This document shows, one piece after another, positions 44,707-54,227 of a stretch of DNA of 64,000 bases. The position numbers and the translations under genes were made by a program. Location of the stretch: the NCBI GenBank assembly GCA_963169295.1, contig CAUJDD010000044.1:1-64000 (forward strand). Direction: 5' to 3'. The notes under the pieces are model-generated. The model worked only from the letters and a program-made list of their open reading frames with translations, ran no database searches and was not told the DNA's origin. This stretch comes from UBA4416 sp020846025. GTDB lineage: Bacteria; Bacteroidota; Bacteroidia; B-17B0; Aurantibacillaceae. Within the stretch, counting starts at the first letter, position 1. The number at the start of each line of letters is the position of its first letter.

Positions 44707-45609
44707 ATGACCTACAATTTCAAAGATAGTCCTACAATAGACCAAGTAGGTATTGAAGAAAGGGTTGCTCGTTTTAATACACGTAGTATTAAAAAAGAAA
44801 GCAAAGTGCAGGCCTTAAAATTGGCTCTGAATATGATTGACCTTACTACATTAGAAGGAAAAGATACAGAAGGCAAGGTAAAACAAATGTGCTATAAAGC
44901 CATGCATCCACACGATCAATTACCCAACTTACCTTCCACGGCGGCAGTATGTGTATATCCCACATTTGTAAAAGTAGCTAAAGATGCTTTAAAAGGCAGT
45001 AATGTAAAAGTAGCCTCGGTATCAACAGCGTTTCCAAGTGGCAACTCTTCCTTAAAAATCAAATTATTAGATACTACTCTTGCTCTTGAAAACGGCGCCG
45101 ATGAGATTGATATGGTGATTAGCCGTGGTGAATTTTTGAAAGGAAATTACAATTTTGTTTACGACGAAATTGCTAACATAAAGACTCTTTGCCAAAAACA
45201 CAACGCAAGATTAAAAGTAATTTTTGAAACCGGAGAAATTTCTACCCTCGATAATGTACGTAGAGCCAGCGATTTAGCCATGTGTGCTGGTGCCGATTTT
45301 ATAAAAACTTCTACTGGTAAAATTGGCGTTGCTGCTACTATGCCTGTTACCTTGGTTATGCTTGACGCTATTAAAGATTTTTATTATAAAACAGGTATTA
45401 TGGTTGGCATGAAACCCGCTGGCGGAATTAGTACCGCCAAAGGTGCGTTACAGTATTTAGTTATGTTACATGAAACATTAGGAAACGCTTGGCTAAACAA
45501 CAAGTGGTTTCGTTTTGGTGCCAGCTCATTAGCCAACGATGTTATTTTACAATTAGAAAAAGAAGCTAAGGGCATTTATTTTAGTAAAGATTATATAAGT
45601 ATTGATTAA
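44707..45609 (+). CDS. deoC: Deoxyribose-phosphate aldolase
   Basis: A 300-residue class I aldolase that splits 2-deoxyribose-5-phosphate into glyceraldehyde-3-phosphate and acetaldehyde. The Schiff-base lysine is K200 in DFIKTSTGK and the second active-site lysine is K236 in GMKPAGGI. The N terminus is longer than in E. coli DeoC, as is common in this phylum. The aldehyde dehydrogenase gene begins 20 bases after the stop, so the released acetaldehyde may be oxidised directly. Confidence 0.95.
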   Translation: MTYNFKDSPTIDQVGIEERVARFNTRSIKKESKVQALKLALNMIDLTTLEGKDTEGKVKQMCYKAMHPHDQLPNLPSTAAVCVYPTFVKVAKDALKGSNVKVASVSTAFPSGNSSLKIKLLDTTLALENGADEIDMVISRGEFLKGNYNFVYDEIANIKTLCQKHNARLKVIFETGEISTLDNVRRASDLAMCAGADFIKTSTGKIGVAATMPVTLVMLDAIKDFYYKTGIMVGMKPAGGISTAKGALQYLVMLHETLGNAWLNNKWFRFGASSLANDVILQLEKEAKGIYFSKDYISID

Positions 45610-45629
45610 TGAAATTTTAAGAAGTTTTT

Positions 45630-47099
45630 ATGGCAAAACAAAAAGAAAATAAGTTAGAGTTTTTTACAGACTGGAAATATGCACCAGCACCTGAAGCCAC
45701 CGACCATATTCGATTACAAAAACAATATGAGCTTTTTATCAATGGTAAATTTGTGAAACCAAACTCTGGAAAATATTTCGAAACCATAAATCCTGCTAAC
45801 GAAAACAGTATTGCGCAAATTGCCGAGGCTAACGAGAAAGATGTAGATATTGCTGTAAAAGCTGCTCGACAAGCCTATAACAAAACTTGGAGTAAAACTC
45901 CAGCTAAAGAACGTGCTAAATATATTTTTCGTATTGCACGATTAATGCAAGAACGTGCGCGTGAGTTAGCGGTAATTGAAAGTATGAATGGCGGAAAGCC
46001 AATTAGAGAGAGTAGAGACATAGATGTTCCGTTAGCTGCTAATCATTTTTTTTACTATGCAGGATGGGCTGATAAATTAGAATATGCATTTCCTAACCGT
46101 TCACCCAAATCATTAGGTGTTGCCGGACAAATTATACCATGGAATTTTCCACTTCTAATGGCGGCTTGGAAAATTGCACCAGCACTAGCAACAGGTAACA
46201 CCGTAGTTTTAAAACCAGCAGAAACTACTCCACTTACAGCGCTTAAACTAGCTGAAATTATTCAAGAGAGTGGTTTACCAGATGGCGTAGTAAATATAGT
46301 TACTGGGTTTGGCGCTACAGGTGCAGCAATTGTTAATCATAAAGATGTAGATAAAATTGCATTTACTGGAAGTACAAATGTGGGCAAATGGATTCAAAAA
46401 GCAACAGCCGGAACTCATAAAAAATTAACTTTAGAATTAGGGGGAAAAGCTGCCAATATCATATTTGAAGATGCTCCTATCAACCAAGCTGTTGAAGGTA
46501 TTGTAAATGGCATTTTCTTTAATCAAGGACATGTGTGTTGTGCCGGTTCGCGTTTGTTTGTTCAAGAAAGTGTAGCTGATGAAGTGATTCAAAAATTAAA
46601 AGACAGATTAGAAACATTGATAGTAGGCGATCCATTAGATAAGAATACCGATATCGGCGCCATTAACTCAAAAGCCCAACTTCAAAAAATAAATGACTAT
46701 TTAAAAATAGGAAAAGCCGACGGTGCTGAAATGTATCAGAGTAATTGTGAGATTCCTAAAAAAGGATTCTTTGTACGCCCTACCCTATTTTTAAATACCT
46801 CGCAATCGCATCGTATTTCACAAGAAGAAATTTTTGGTCCGGTGTTAGCTATTCAAACTTTCCGCACAGTAGAAGAGGTGATTGAAAAAGCCAACAACAT
46901 ACCTTATGGCTTAAGTGCTGGCGTTTGGACAGATAAAGGTTCAAGAATTTTTAACCTAACCTCTAAACTAAGAGCAGGTGTTGTGTGGGCTAACACATAT
47001 AACAAATTCGACCCTACTTCGCCATTTGGTGGTTATAAAGAAAGTGGTTTTGGTAGAGAAGGTGGATTACATGGTTTAATGCCATATTTAAAGTTTTAA
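45630..47099 (+). CDS. Aldehyde dehydrogenase (NAD(P)-dependent)
   Basis: A 489-residue ALDH-superfamily enzyme. The nucleotide-binding GSTNVGKW and GQIIPWNFPLLMAAWKI motifs are present, with the general base E269 in LELGGK and the catalytic C303 in FNQGHVCCAGSR. It oxidises an aldehyde to the acid; the context next to deoC suggests acetaldehyde, but this is inference. Length and motifs are complete. No strong terminator is seen in the 126 bases after it. Confidence 0.93.
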   Translation: MAKQKENKLEFFTDWKYAPAPEATDHIRLQKQYELFINGKFVKPNSGKYFETINPANENSIAQIAEANEKDVDIAVKAARQAYNKTWSKTPAKERAKYIFRIARLMQERARELAVIESMNGGKPIRESRDIDVPLAANHFFYYAGWADKLEYAFPNRSPKSLGVAGQIIPWNFPLLMAAWKIAPALATGNTVVLKPAETTPLTALKLAEIIQESGLPDGVVNIVTGFGATGAAIVNHKDVDKIAFTGSTNVGKWIQKATAGTHKKLTLELGGKAANIIFEDAPINQAVEGIVNGIFFNQGHVCCAGSRLFVQESVADEVIQKLKDRLETLIVGDPLDKNTDIGAINSKAQLQKINDYLKIGKADGAEMYQSNCEIPKKGFFVRPTLFLNTSQSHRISQEEIFGPVLAIQTFRTVEEVIEKANNIPYGLSAGVWTDKGSRIFNLTSKLRAGVVWANTYNKFDPTSPFGGYKESGFGREGGLHGLMPYLKF

Positions 47100-47225
47100 A
47101 CAAGGGCATTTATAGTGTTTAAATAATTTTTAAAATAAAGAAAATTACAATTGCATTGTTGTTTACTTTATTTGTTGGGTTTTGTTAAACCCCCTGCTAT
47201 TTTCATTAATACCAAGACATAAGAT

Positions 47226-47768
47226 ATGAAGACATATAACTTTCCAATTATAAGTACAGACAGATTTTTACTTAGACAATTTATTGAATCTGACTTAGAA
47301 AATGTATTTAAGGGGCTTTCACATCCTGATATTATCAAATATTATGGGGTAAATTACAAAACAATAGATGAGACAAAACAACAATTGAAGTTTTTTGAAG
47401 ATCTAGAAAAAGAAAAAACGGGGATTTGGTGGGCTATTTGTTCATTAGATAATTCTATCTTTTATGGAGCAGGTGGACTAAATGATTTAAAAAAAGAACA
47501 TAAAAAAGCAGAAATTGGATTTTGGTTATTAACAGAATTTTGGGGGCAAGGAATAATGAAAGAGGTGATGCCCGTTATTTGTAATTATGGCTTTAATAAC
47601 TTAAACCTACACAGAATAGAAGGACTTGTTGAATCAGATAATTTGAATTGTAAAAACGCAATGCAAAAATTAAATTTCAATTACGAAGGAACTATGAAAG
47701 ACTGCGAAATAAAGAATGGAAAGTTTATAAGTTTGGATATATACGCAATGCTTAGAAACGAATTATAG
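47226..47768 (+). CDS. RimJ/RimL-type GNAT acetyltransferase
   Basis: A 180-residue acetyltransferase. It begins with TDRFLLRQFIESDLENVFKGLSHPDI (region 10-35) and has the acetyl-CoA-binding GFWLLTEFWGQGIMKEVM motif, then NLHRIEGLVESDNLNCKNAMQKLNF. These are hallmarks of the ribosomal-protein-alanine acetyltransferase type. The true substrate may be another protein or small molecule. It has its own 126-base leader and is convergent with atpG. Confidence 0.85.
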   Translation: MKTYNFPIISTDRFLLRQFIESDLENVFKGLSHPDIIKYYGVNYKTIDETKQQLKFFEDLEKEKTGIWWAICSLDNSIFYGAGGLNDLKKEHKKAEIGFWLLTEFWGQGIMKEVMPVICNYGFNNLNLHRIEGLVESDNLNCKNAMQKLNFNYEGTMKDCEIKNGKFISLDIYAMLRNEL

Positions 47769-47795
47769 AAATTATTCATATCCACAAAAGACTAT

Positions 47796-47825
47796 ACAAA
47801 AAAGGCTGACTCATTTGAGACGGCC
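47796..47825 (-). terminator. Terminator of the ATP synthase operon
   Basis: GGCCGTCTCA and TGAGTCAGCC (minus strand, 47804-47825) pair with two mismatches and a short loop, followed by a run of T's. It lies 40 bases after the atpG stop. Confidence 0.7.
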
Positions 47826-47864
47826 TCCTCTATATTATATATCATTGTTTTTAAAAATCAACTT

Positions 47865-48740
47865 TTACCCATTCAAGGCCTCGGCACCAGCTACAATCTC
47901 TAAAATTTCGGTAGTAATTGCTGTTTGGCGGGCTTTGTTGTACATGATTTTTAGATTACGTTGCATTTCTTTAGCATTATCGGTTGCTTTGTGCATAGCT
48001 GTCATACGTGCGCCATGTTCTGATGCAAACGAATCTAATAAGGCTTTATAAAATTGTGTTTTTAATGAACGTGGTATTAAGTCGCCTACAATAAATTCTT
48101 TACTTGGTTCAAAAATATAATCGGTGCTCGAGCCTCCAGCTGAAGCGCTTGGCATAATAGGTAAAAACTGCTCGGCTTGCACCAATTGTACGGCGGCGTT
48201 TTTAAATTGATTGTACACCAATACAACTTTATCAAACTCCTTATTTTCAAATGAAGTCATGATTTTTTCGGCAATTGGTGCAACCGTATCGTATGTTAAA
48301 TTATCAAATACTTCGTTTAAGTTAAAAGGTAAATCTGTTCCGTGTATGTTGTATTCAGTACGTTTAAAAGCATCATTTACTTTTTTACCAATACAAATAA
48401 TAGAGATATTATGTCCTTGATAATCGTTATTAATTAAACTCCAAGTTTTTTTAATTACGTTTGCATTAAAACCGCCTGCTAATCCACGATTAGAAGATAT
48501 AGCCACTATTAAAACGTTTTTGCCATTATTTTGACGAGCAAAAGCATTTTCAGAGGTATCTAAGCTTGAACTTACATTCTGTAAAATTTCTTGTAATTTC
48601 TCGGCGTAAGGGCGCATCTGTGTGATTGCATCTTGTGCACGTTTCAACTTAGCAGCACTCACCATTTTCATGGCACTTGTAATCTGCATGGTTGATCCCA
48701 CCGACGATATTCTATTTCTAACTTCTTTTAAATTTGGCAT
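47865..48740 (-). CDS. atpG: ATP synthase gamma subunit
   Basis: The 291-residue central stalk of F1, which couples c-ring rotation to the catalytic sites. The N-terminal helix MPNLKEVRNRISSVGSTMQIT and the C-terminal helix with HGARMTAMHKATDNAKEM and RQTAITTEILEIVAGAEAL are conserved. A 118-base spacer separates it from atpA. The beta and epsilon genes (atpD, atpC) are not here, which is usual in Bacteroidota. Confidence 0.97.
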   Translation of the reverse strand: MPNLKEVRNRISSVGSTMQITSAMKMVSAAKLKRAQDAITQMRPYAEKLQEILQNVSSSLDTSENAFARQNNGKNVLIVAISSNRGLAGGFNANVIKKTWSLINNDYQGHNISIICIGKKVNDAFKRTEYNIHGTDLPFNLNEVFDNLTYDTVAPIAEKIMTSFENKEFDKVVLVYNQFKNAAVQLVQAEQFLPIMPSASAGGSSTDYIFEPSKEFIVGDLIPRSLKTQFYKALLDSFASEHGARMTAMHKATDNAKEMQRNLKIMYNKARQTAITTEILEIVAGAEALNG

Positions 48741-48858
48741 TTCGTTTTAATAAATCTTTTAATCTAAAATTTCACATGCAAAATTAAGTGTTCAATTAAC
48801 GCTATTTTTATCTTATTCGTTTACCAATTCTTTATTTTGCATTCATCACTCTAAATTA

Positions 48859-50436
48859 TTAAGCGTATTTTGCAGTTAATTCTTTTGCAGTTGCTTCTAA
48901 AGCATTTGTAATATTATCATCAAATTTTCCTGCTTTTAAAGAATCTAACTCTGCTTTATTCTTACGCTCACACACTTCTAAAAATTCTTTTTCAAATTCT
49001 CTTACTTTATTTACAGGCACATTACGTAATAAGTTCTTAGTACCTAAATAAATAATTGCAATTTGTTGTTCAACACGTAATGGAGAAGCATTAGCTTGTT
49101 TTAAAATTTCCACGTTACGTGCTCCTTTATCTAAAACAGATTTTGTTGCAGCATCTAAATCAGACCCAAACTTAGCAAAAGCTTCTAGCTCGCGGTATTG
49201 AGCTTGGTCTAATTTTAAAGTACCCGCTACCTTTTTCATTGATTTAATTTGTGCGTTACCTCCTACACGAGATACAGAGATACCTACGTTAATTGCTGGA
49301 CGCACACCTGAGTTAAATAAGTTTGATTCTAAGAAGATTTGTCCGTCGGTAATTGAAATTACGTTTGTAGGAATGTAAGCCGAAACGTCACCTGCTTGAG
49401 TTTCAATAATAGGTAAAGCTGTTAACGAACCACCACCTTTTACAATTGGTTTTAACGATTCAGGTAAGTCATTCATATTTTTAGCAATCTCATCAGAAGC
49501 GTTGATTTTAGCGGCTCTCTCTAATAAACGGCTGTGTAAGTAAAACACGTCACCAGGGTAAGCTTCACGTCCTGGAGGTCGGCGTAATAATAATGATACC
49601 TCACGATAAGCTACGGCTTGTTTAGATAAATCATCATATACAATTAAAGCTGGGCGACCAGAATCGCGGAAATACTCTCCTACTGCTGCTCCAGAAAATG
49701 GAGCATAAAATTGCATTGGAGCAGGGTCAGAAGCGTTAGCTGCTACAACTACTGTGTAAGCCATGGCGCCATTTTCTTCTAAAGTACGAACCACGTTTGC
49801 AACTGTTGAACCTTTTTGTCCAACTGCTACATAAATACAATATACTGGTTTACCAGCATCATAAAATTCTTTTTGATTAATAATAGTATCTAACGCTACA
49901 GTTGTTTTACCTGTTTGACGGTCGCCAATGATTAATTCACGTTGTCCACGACCAATAGGAATCATTGCATCTACCGCTTTAATACCTGTTTGTAATGGCT
50001 CATTTACCGGCTGACGGTAAATTACACCTGGTGCTTTACGCTCAATAGGTAATTCATAAGTAGTGCCTTGAATAGGACCTTTACCATCAATTGGATTTCC
50101 TAATGTATCAACCACACGACCCAACATGCCTTCGCCTACTTTAATAGAAGCAATTCTACCAGTACGTTTTACAGAAGAACCCTCTGCAATTCCTTCGCTA
50201 CTTCCAAGTAATACAGCACCCACGTTATCTTCCTCTAAGTTTAATACAATACCTTGTAACCCTGTTTCAAATTCAATCAACTCACCCGATTGAACTTTTG
50301 ATAAACCGTAAATACGAGCAATACCATCGCCCACTTGTAATACAGTTCCAACTTCTTCTAATTCAGCTTCTGATTTAAAGCCTGATAATTGTTGTCTTAA
50401 GATTGCAGATACTTCTGCTGGTTTTACTTCTGCCAT
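48859..50436 (-). CDS. atpA: ATP synthase alpha subunit
   Basis: The 525-residue regulatory subunit of F1. The Walker A motif GDRQTGKT is at 171-178. The signature PAINVGISVSRVGGNAQ occurs near residue 370. It is complete and ends in an alpha-type C-terminal helix region. It follows atpH by 19 bases. Confidence 0.98.
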   Translation of the reverse strand: MAEVKPAEVSAILRQQLSGFKSEAELEEVGTVLQVGDGIARIYGLSKVQSGELIEFETGLQGIVLNLEEDNVGAVLLGSSEGIAEGSSVKRTGRIASIKVGEGMLGRVVDTLGNPIDGKGPIQGTTYELPIERKAPGVIYRQPVNEPLQTGIKAVDAMIPIGRGQRELIIGDRQTGKTTVALDTIINQKEFYDAGKPVYCIYVAVGQKGSTVANVVRTLEENGAMAYTVVVAANASDPAPMQFYAPFSGAAVGEYFRDSGRPALIVYDDLSKQAVAYREVSLLLRRPPGREAYPGDVFYLHSRLLERAAKINASDEIAKNMNDLPESLKPIVKGGGSLTALPIIETQAGDVSAYIPTNVISITDGQIFLESNLFNSGVRPAINVGISVSRVGGNAQIKSMKKVAGTLKLDQAQYRELEAFAKFGSDLDAATKSVLDKGARNVEILKQANASPLRVEQQIAIIYLGTKNLLRNVPVNKVREFEKEFLEVCERKNKAELDSLKAGKFDDNITNALEATAKELTAKYA

Positions 50437-50455
50437 TTTTATGATGGTTTATTTA

Positions 50456-50995
50456 TTAATTTAATGTTTTATTTGTTAATTGTTTTTTAAGACTCGATAA
50501 TTGACGAGAAACCGATCTATCAATTTGTTTATCGCCTACTCTTAAAATAAATCCGCCAATTAAATCAGCGTTAGTTTTTTCCACTAATTCAACTTCTCCT
50601 TTTAATTGTGCTTTTACTAAATCTAAAGCTTGCTGTTTGGTGGTTGCATCAAGTCCTTTTGCCGAGGTAATAACGGCGGTATAAATATTTTTTTGTGTTC
50701 TATAAAGTTCAACAAAACTTTGCGCCATTTCAGGAATAACGGATTCTCTGCGTTTATTAGCAACAATCGTTAAAAAACCAATCGTTAAAGCATTTACCTT
50801 CGATTCAAATAAAGCTTTGAGGGTAGCTACTTTTTTATCAGCTTTAATAATGGGGCTATTTAAAAATGTAATTAATTCTTTAGAAGCTTCGCAAACATTT
50901 TTTACATACAGCATATCGTTGTAAACAGCTTCTAACTGTCCTTTTTCTACCGATAAATCGAGTAAAGATTTTGCGTATCTTGATGCTACTATCAT
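50456..50995 (-). CDS. atpH: ATP synthase delta subunit
   Basis: The 179-residue peripheral-stalk subunit joining the b subunit to alpha at the top of F1. It starts with IVASRYAKSLLDLSVEKG and has the C-terminal ADLIGGFILRVGDKQIDRSV motif. The length is normal. It lies between atpF (43 bases upstream) and atpA. Confidence 0.95.
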   Translation of the reverse strand: MIVASRYAKSLLDLSVEKGQLEAVYNDMLYVKNVCEASKELITFLNSPIIKADKKVATLKALFESKVNALTIGFLTIVANKRRESVIPEMAQSFVELYRTQKNIYTAVITSAKGLDATTKQQALDLVKAQLKGEVELVEKTNADLIGGFILRVGDKQIDRSVSRQLSSLKKQLTNKTLN

Positions 50996-51038
50996 AGTTT
51001 TAATTTAAAATGTGTGTTTGTTACTATCTTAATAAATA

Positions 51039-51551
51039 TTAATTAAGAGTAACATCTTTCATTAAATTATTTACAAGTGCTTTTTGTTTTTCATCACTTG
51101 ATAATTCGCTGCGTAATATTTTTTCAGCAATCTCAATGGATAAAGAAGCTACTTGGTTTTTTAATTCGGCAACAGCTGCATTTTTTTCAGCGTTAATTTG
51201 TTCGCGAGCAGATGATAAAATTCTTTCCGCATCGGCTTGAGCTTTTACCTTTGCTTCGGCAATAATTGATTCTTTCATTTCGCGAGCCTCTTTCATTAAT
51301 GCCTCACGAGCAGTGCGCGCTTCGTTTAAGCTTTTTTCATTGTTTGCTTTTAACTCACGCATATCTTTTAAAGCGTTTTCAGCACTTGCTAAAGCGTCTT
51401 CAATACTTTTTTCGCGTGTTTTAATAGCATTTAAAATAGGTTTCCAAGCAAATTTCCCTAGAATTACTAATAATAAAATAAAAGTAATGGAAGTCCAAAA
51501 TATTAGACCAATTGAGGGTTCAATTAAACTAGCTAAAATAAATAAGTTCAT
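51039..51551 (-). CDS. atpF: ATP synthase b subunit
   Basis: A 170-residue peripheral-stalk subunit with one N-terminal membrane helix (about 7-30) and a long charged coiled coil (about 40-150, rich in Ala, Glu and Lys), ending in a short helix that binds delta. Separated from atpE by 114 bases that hold a strong hairpin. Confidence 0.95.
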   Translation of the reverse strand: MNLFILASLIEPSIGLIFWTSITFILLLVILGKFAWKPILNAIKTREKSIEDALASAENALKDMRELKANNEKSLNEARTAREALMKEAREMKESIIAEAKVKAQADAERILSSAREQINAEKNAAVAELKNQVASLSIEIAEKILRSELSSDEKQKALVNNLMKDVTLN

Positions 51552-51620
51552 TATATTATTGTTTTATTATTTTGTTGTTGTTTTATCAAATAATGTTTCT
51601 AACCTTTTTTTAAGTTAAAC

Positions 51621-51649
51621 AAAAACCTTAACCAACCGTTAAGGTTTTT
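51621..51649 (-). terminator. Hairpin between atpE and atpF, partial terminator candidate
   Basis: AAAAACCTTAAC (51621-51632) is perfectly complementary to GTTAAGGTTTTT (51638-51649) around a five-base loop. On the minus strand it ends in a T-rich run. It lies 17 bases after the atpE stop. Such a signal could stop part of the transcripts or protect the atpE end, raising the amount of c subunit relative to the genes after it. Confidence 0.65.
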
Positions 51650-51665
51650 ATTTGTTTACTGAAGA

Positions 51666-51872
51666 TTACTTCGACATTAAAGCAACTACCACACCAAATA
51701 AAGCAACACCTTCTACAAGGGCTGCGGCGATGATCATAGCTGTTTGAATTTTCGAAGTAGCTTCTGGTTGACGTGCAATAGCGTCCATTGCGTGTCCACC
51801 AATTTGTCCGATACCGATACCAGCACCTATTACTGCTAGGCCTGCTCCGATTGCTGCGATACTTCCAGTCAT
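51666..51872 (-). CDS. atpE: ATP synthase c subunit
   Basis: A 68-residue double-helix proteolipid of the rotor ring. Helix one carries AGIGIGQIGG, the loop ARQPEA binds the stalk, and helix two carries the ion-binding Glu (E54 in LVEGVALFG). The residue after E54 is Gly, not the Ser or Thr of sodium-type rings, so a proton-driven ring is likely. The gene follows atpB by 42 bases. Confidence 0.96.
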   Translation of the reverse strand: MTGSIAAIGAGLAVIGAGIGIGQIGGHAMDAIARQPEATSKIQTAMIIAAALVEGVALFGVVVALMSK

Positions 51873-51914
51873 GTTGTTTTTGTTTTTATTGGTTATTATT
51901 TATTTGTTTTTTAA

Positions 51915-53129
51915 TTAATGGCCTGCTACTGCTTTATCGTCATCTGTTGTGTGAGCTCCATCTTCATTATGATCAGCTACTGCCGAACCTATGAATAAAG
52001 CGGTAAGCATTGTAAATATATACGCTTGTAAAAAGGCTACTAAACATTCTAACACATCAATAAATAAAGCAAAAGCTATTGATACAGGAGAAATGTAAAT
52101 TGTTTTAAATACAAAGATTAACCCAACCAATGAGATAACGATGATGTGACCAGCAGTAATGTTAGCAAATAAACGGATCATTAATGCAAATGGTTTCGTT
52201 AAAATACCTACAATTTCAATTGGTATTAAAATTGGCCATATCGCTTTTGGCGCATGTGGCAAAAAGATATGCGACCAGTAATTTTTATTTCCGTTAATGT
52301 TTACAATTATTAAAGTAAACACAGATAATACTAAAGTAAAGGCAATGTTTCCGGTTAAGTTAGCAGAGATTGGAATTAAGCCTAAGAAATTATTAACCAA
52401 GATTAAAAAGAAAACCGTTAGTAAATATGGTACAAATTTTTCTGATTTTTCGCCAATGTTGCCTTTTGCAATATCATCACGTACAAATACAATAAGTGGT
52501 TCAAAAAACGATTGTTTACCTTTAGGAGCAGAAGTAACTCCATGCGATTGGTATGCCTTTGCAATAGATGTAAACAACCAAATTAAAAGAATAGCAGTAA
52601 GTAATAATTGTGTTACGTTTTTTGTAATAGAAAAATCTAATGGAGCCTCGTTGCTCACGTTTATGATTTTATCTACTTCGGTTAAAGTTAAATATTGCCC
52701 GTGTTCATTAGGTGTTTCAGAAGCGTAATAAATTTTCTCTTCAAAATTCACAAAACGTTCGCCATTTTTCTCAACCACTACTTTACCTTGGTTGTCATGA
52801 TGAAACTCAGAAGACATAAAAAACGCAATGCCATTTTTTCCTTTCAAGATTACAGGTAATGGTGCAGATACAGCGTCGTGTCCTTCACCCCAAAAATGCC
52901 AAGAGTGAGAATCAAGAATATGTTCAAAGGCTACAGCTGTAATATCTACTTCTTCATCGGCATTTTTCGCATGCGAATCAATTGCGTGTACGCCATCAGC
53001 CTCGGGAACTAAAATTTGTTCTTCGTGTGGTTCAGAAGCAGAAACATTTGTAGAAATAGCTAAAAATAAGGCAAAAACTAAGAAAGGAACACTCCAAATC
53101 TTCTTAAATATATTGATTTTACTAGTCAT
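51915..53129 (-). CDS. atpB: ATP synthase a subunit with N-terminal extension
   Basis: A 404-residue subunit a, much longer than the roughly 270 residues of E. coli. The first 31 residues form a signal peptide (ending in VSA), followed by a soluble domain to about residue 175 before the membrane part. The essential Arg is R319 in LMIRLFANITAGH. The extension is typical for Bacteroidota. It is the first gene of the operon, with a perfect -7 box at 53168-53175. Confidence 0.95.
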   Translation of the reverse strand: MTSKINIFKKIWSVPFLVFALFLAISTNVSASEPHEEQILVPEADGVHAIDSHAKNADEEVDITAVAFEHILDSHSWHFWGEGHDAVSAPLPVILKGKNGIAFFMSSEFHHDNQGKVVVEKNGERFVNFEEKIYYASETPNEHGQYLTLTEVDKIINVSNEAPLDFSITKNVTQLLLTAILLIWLFTSIAKAYQSHGVTSAPKGKQSFFEPLIVFVRDDIAKGNIGEKSEKFVPYLLTVFFLILVNNFLGLIPISANLTGNIAFTLVLSVFTLIIVNINGNKNYWSHIFLPHAPKAIWPILIPIEIVGILTKPFALMIRLFANITAGHIIVISLVGLIFVFKTIYISPVSIAFALFIDVLECLVAFLQAYIFTMLTALFIGSAVADHNEDGAHTTDDDKAVAGH

Positions 53130-53167
53130 TACGCAAAAAAATATTTATACGCTTTAAAATTCGGGTG

Positions 53168-53175
53168 CAAATGTA
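53168..53175 (-). promoter_or_regulatory. -7 box for the ATP synthase operon
   Basis: On the minus strand TACATTTG followed by CACCC matches TAnnTTTG. It lies 39 bases before atpB. No clear TTG is seen at -33. Confidence 0.55.
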
Positions 53176-53391
53176 GGGATAAATTGCTAAAGGAGAAACT
53201 TTTTTTAATGTTTTAGATAAATTATACTAAAAATTTTCGAAAACACTAAGAATAGATGTATGTAATTGATAATTAAAGTTTTAATTTGTAGAAACGGCTA
53301 AATTTTTATGTCATAATACTAGACAGAAATCACTACAAATTCTAACTAATGGATGTTCTGTATATCATCCAATCAAATAGATTTAAAACAC
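53176..53391. other. Spacer between the ATP synthase and peroxiredoxin units
   Basis: An AT-rich stretch of about 215 bases, part of a 309-base spacer, with no open frame of note. It holds only a small hairpin (TGGATG with CATCCA, about 53350-53371). Nothing else is seen. Confidence 0.6.
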
Positions 53392-53418
53392 AAAAGGTTG
53401 GTTTAAAACCAACCTTTT
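53392..53418 (-). terminator. Terminator of the 2-Cys peroxiredoxin gene
   Basis: AAAAGGTTGG pairs with CCAACCTTTT around a seven-base AT loop, with further A-T pairing possible in the loop. A T-run follows on the minus strand. It lies 20 bases after the stop. Confidence 0.7.
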
Positions 53419-53438
53419 AATGTATTAAGTATAAATTT

Positions 53439-54068
53439 TTAGTGTTTTCCTAAGTATTCGGCAACACCTTTATGATCGGCTTTCATCCCCTCTTTTCCTT
53501 TGTGCCAGTTAGCAGGACACACCTCTCCGTTTTCTTCAAAAAACTGTAAAGCATCTACCATACGTAAAGCCTCATCAACGCTGCGCCCTAAAGGTAAATC
53601 ATTAATTAATTGATGGCGAACAACGCCTTGTTTGTCAATTAAAAATAACCCACGGAAAGCAATCATATCGCCTGTTGCAATTAATTCGCCTTTTTCGTTT
53701 ACATCATAATCACCTAATAAGGTGTCATAATTAATAGAAATAATTTTTGTAGTATCAGCTACTAATGGATAGGTAACGCCTTTAATTCCACCTGCTTTTT
53801 TCTCAACTTGTAACCAACCCCAGTGGCTCTGCTCGGTATCAGTGCTACAACCAACTACTGCACATCCACGACTTTCAAACTCCGAAAGTTTCTCCTGAAA
53901 AGCATGTAACTCAGTAGGACATACAAATGTGAAATCTTTTGGATAAAAGAAAAATACAACGTGTTTTTTGCCAATATATTGGTCTAACGAAAAATTTTCT
54001 ACAAATTCTGAGCCGTTAACAACGGCAGCTGCCTTAAACGAAGGGGCTTTTTTTCCAACTAATGCCAT
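53439..54068 (-). CDS. Typical 2-Cys peroxiredoxin (AhpC/Prx1-like)
   Basis: A 209-residue thiol peroxidase that reduces hydrogen peroxide and organic peroxides. The peroxidatic cysteine is C50 in FTFVCPTE and the resolving cysteine is C184 in GEVCPANWHKG, followed by a C-terminal extension like that of eukaryote-type Prx1 members. It should depend on thioredoxin. It is divergent from a second peroxiredoxin over a 159-base spacer, with a TATTTTTG -7 box at 54106-54113. Confidence 0.95.
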   Translation of the reverse strand: MALVGKKAPSFKAAAVVNGSEFVENFSLDQYIGKKHVVFFFYPKDFTFVCPTELHAFQEKLSEFESRGCAVVGCSTDTEQSHWGWLQVEKKAGGIKGVTYPLVADTTKIISINYDTLLGDYDVNEKGELIATGDMIAFRGLFLIDKQGVVRHQLINDLPLGRSVDEALRMVDALQFFEENGEVCPANWHKGKEGMKADHKGVAEYLGKH

Positions 54069-54105
54069 AATATTATATTTTTTTATAGGTTTATAAATCT
54101 TAGCA

Positions 54106-54113
54106 CAAAAATA
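54106..54113 (-). promoter_or_regulatory. -7 box for the 2-Cys peroxiredoxin
   Basis: On the minus strand TATTTTTG matches TAnnTTTG, 38 bases before the ATG. The divergent spacer to the other peroxiredoxin may hold shared oxidative-stress control. Confidence 0.4.
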
Positions 54114-54227
54114 GAATTTACTTTTTGAAAATCATTTCTATTTATAAATGTTTAACGTATCTTTTTACAGATAACTTAATAACTTTATCACAAAATTAGT
54201 TTACTAACCCTAAAAAACAAAAAGATT

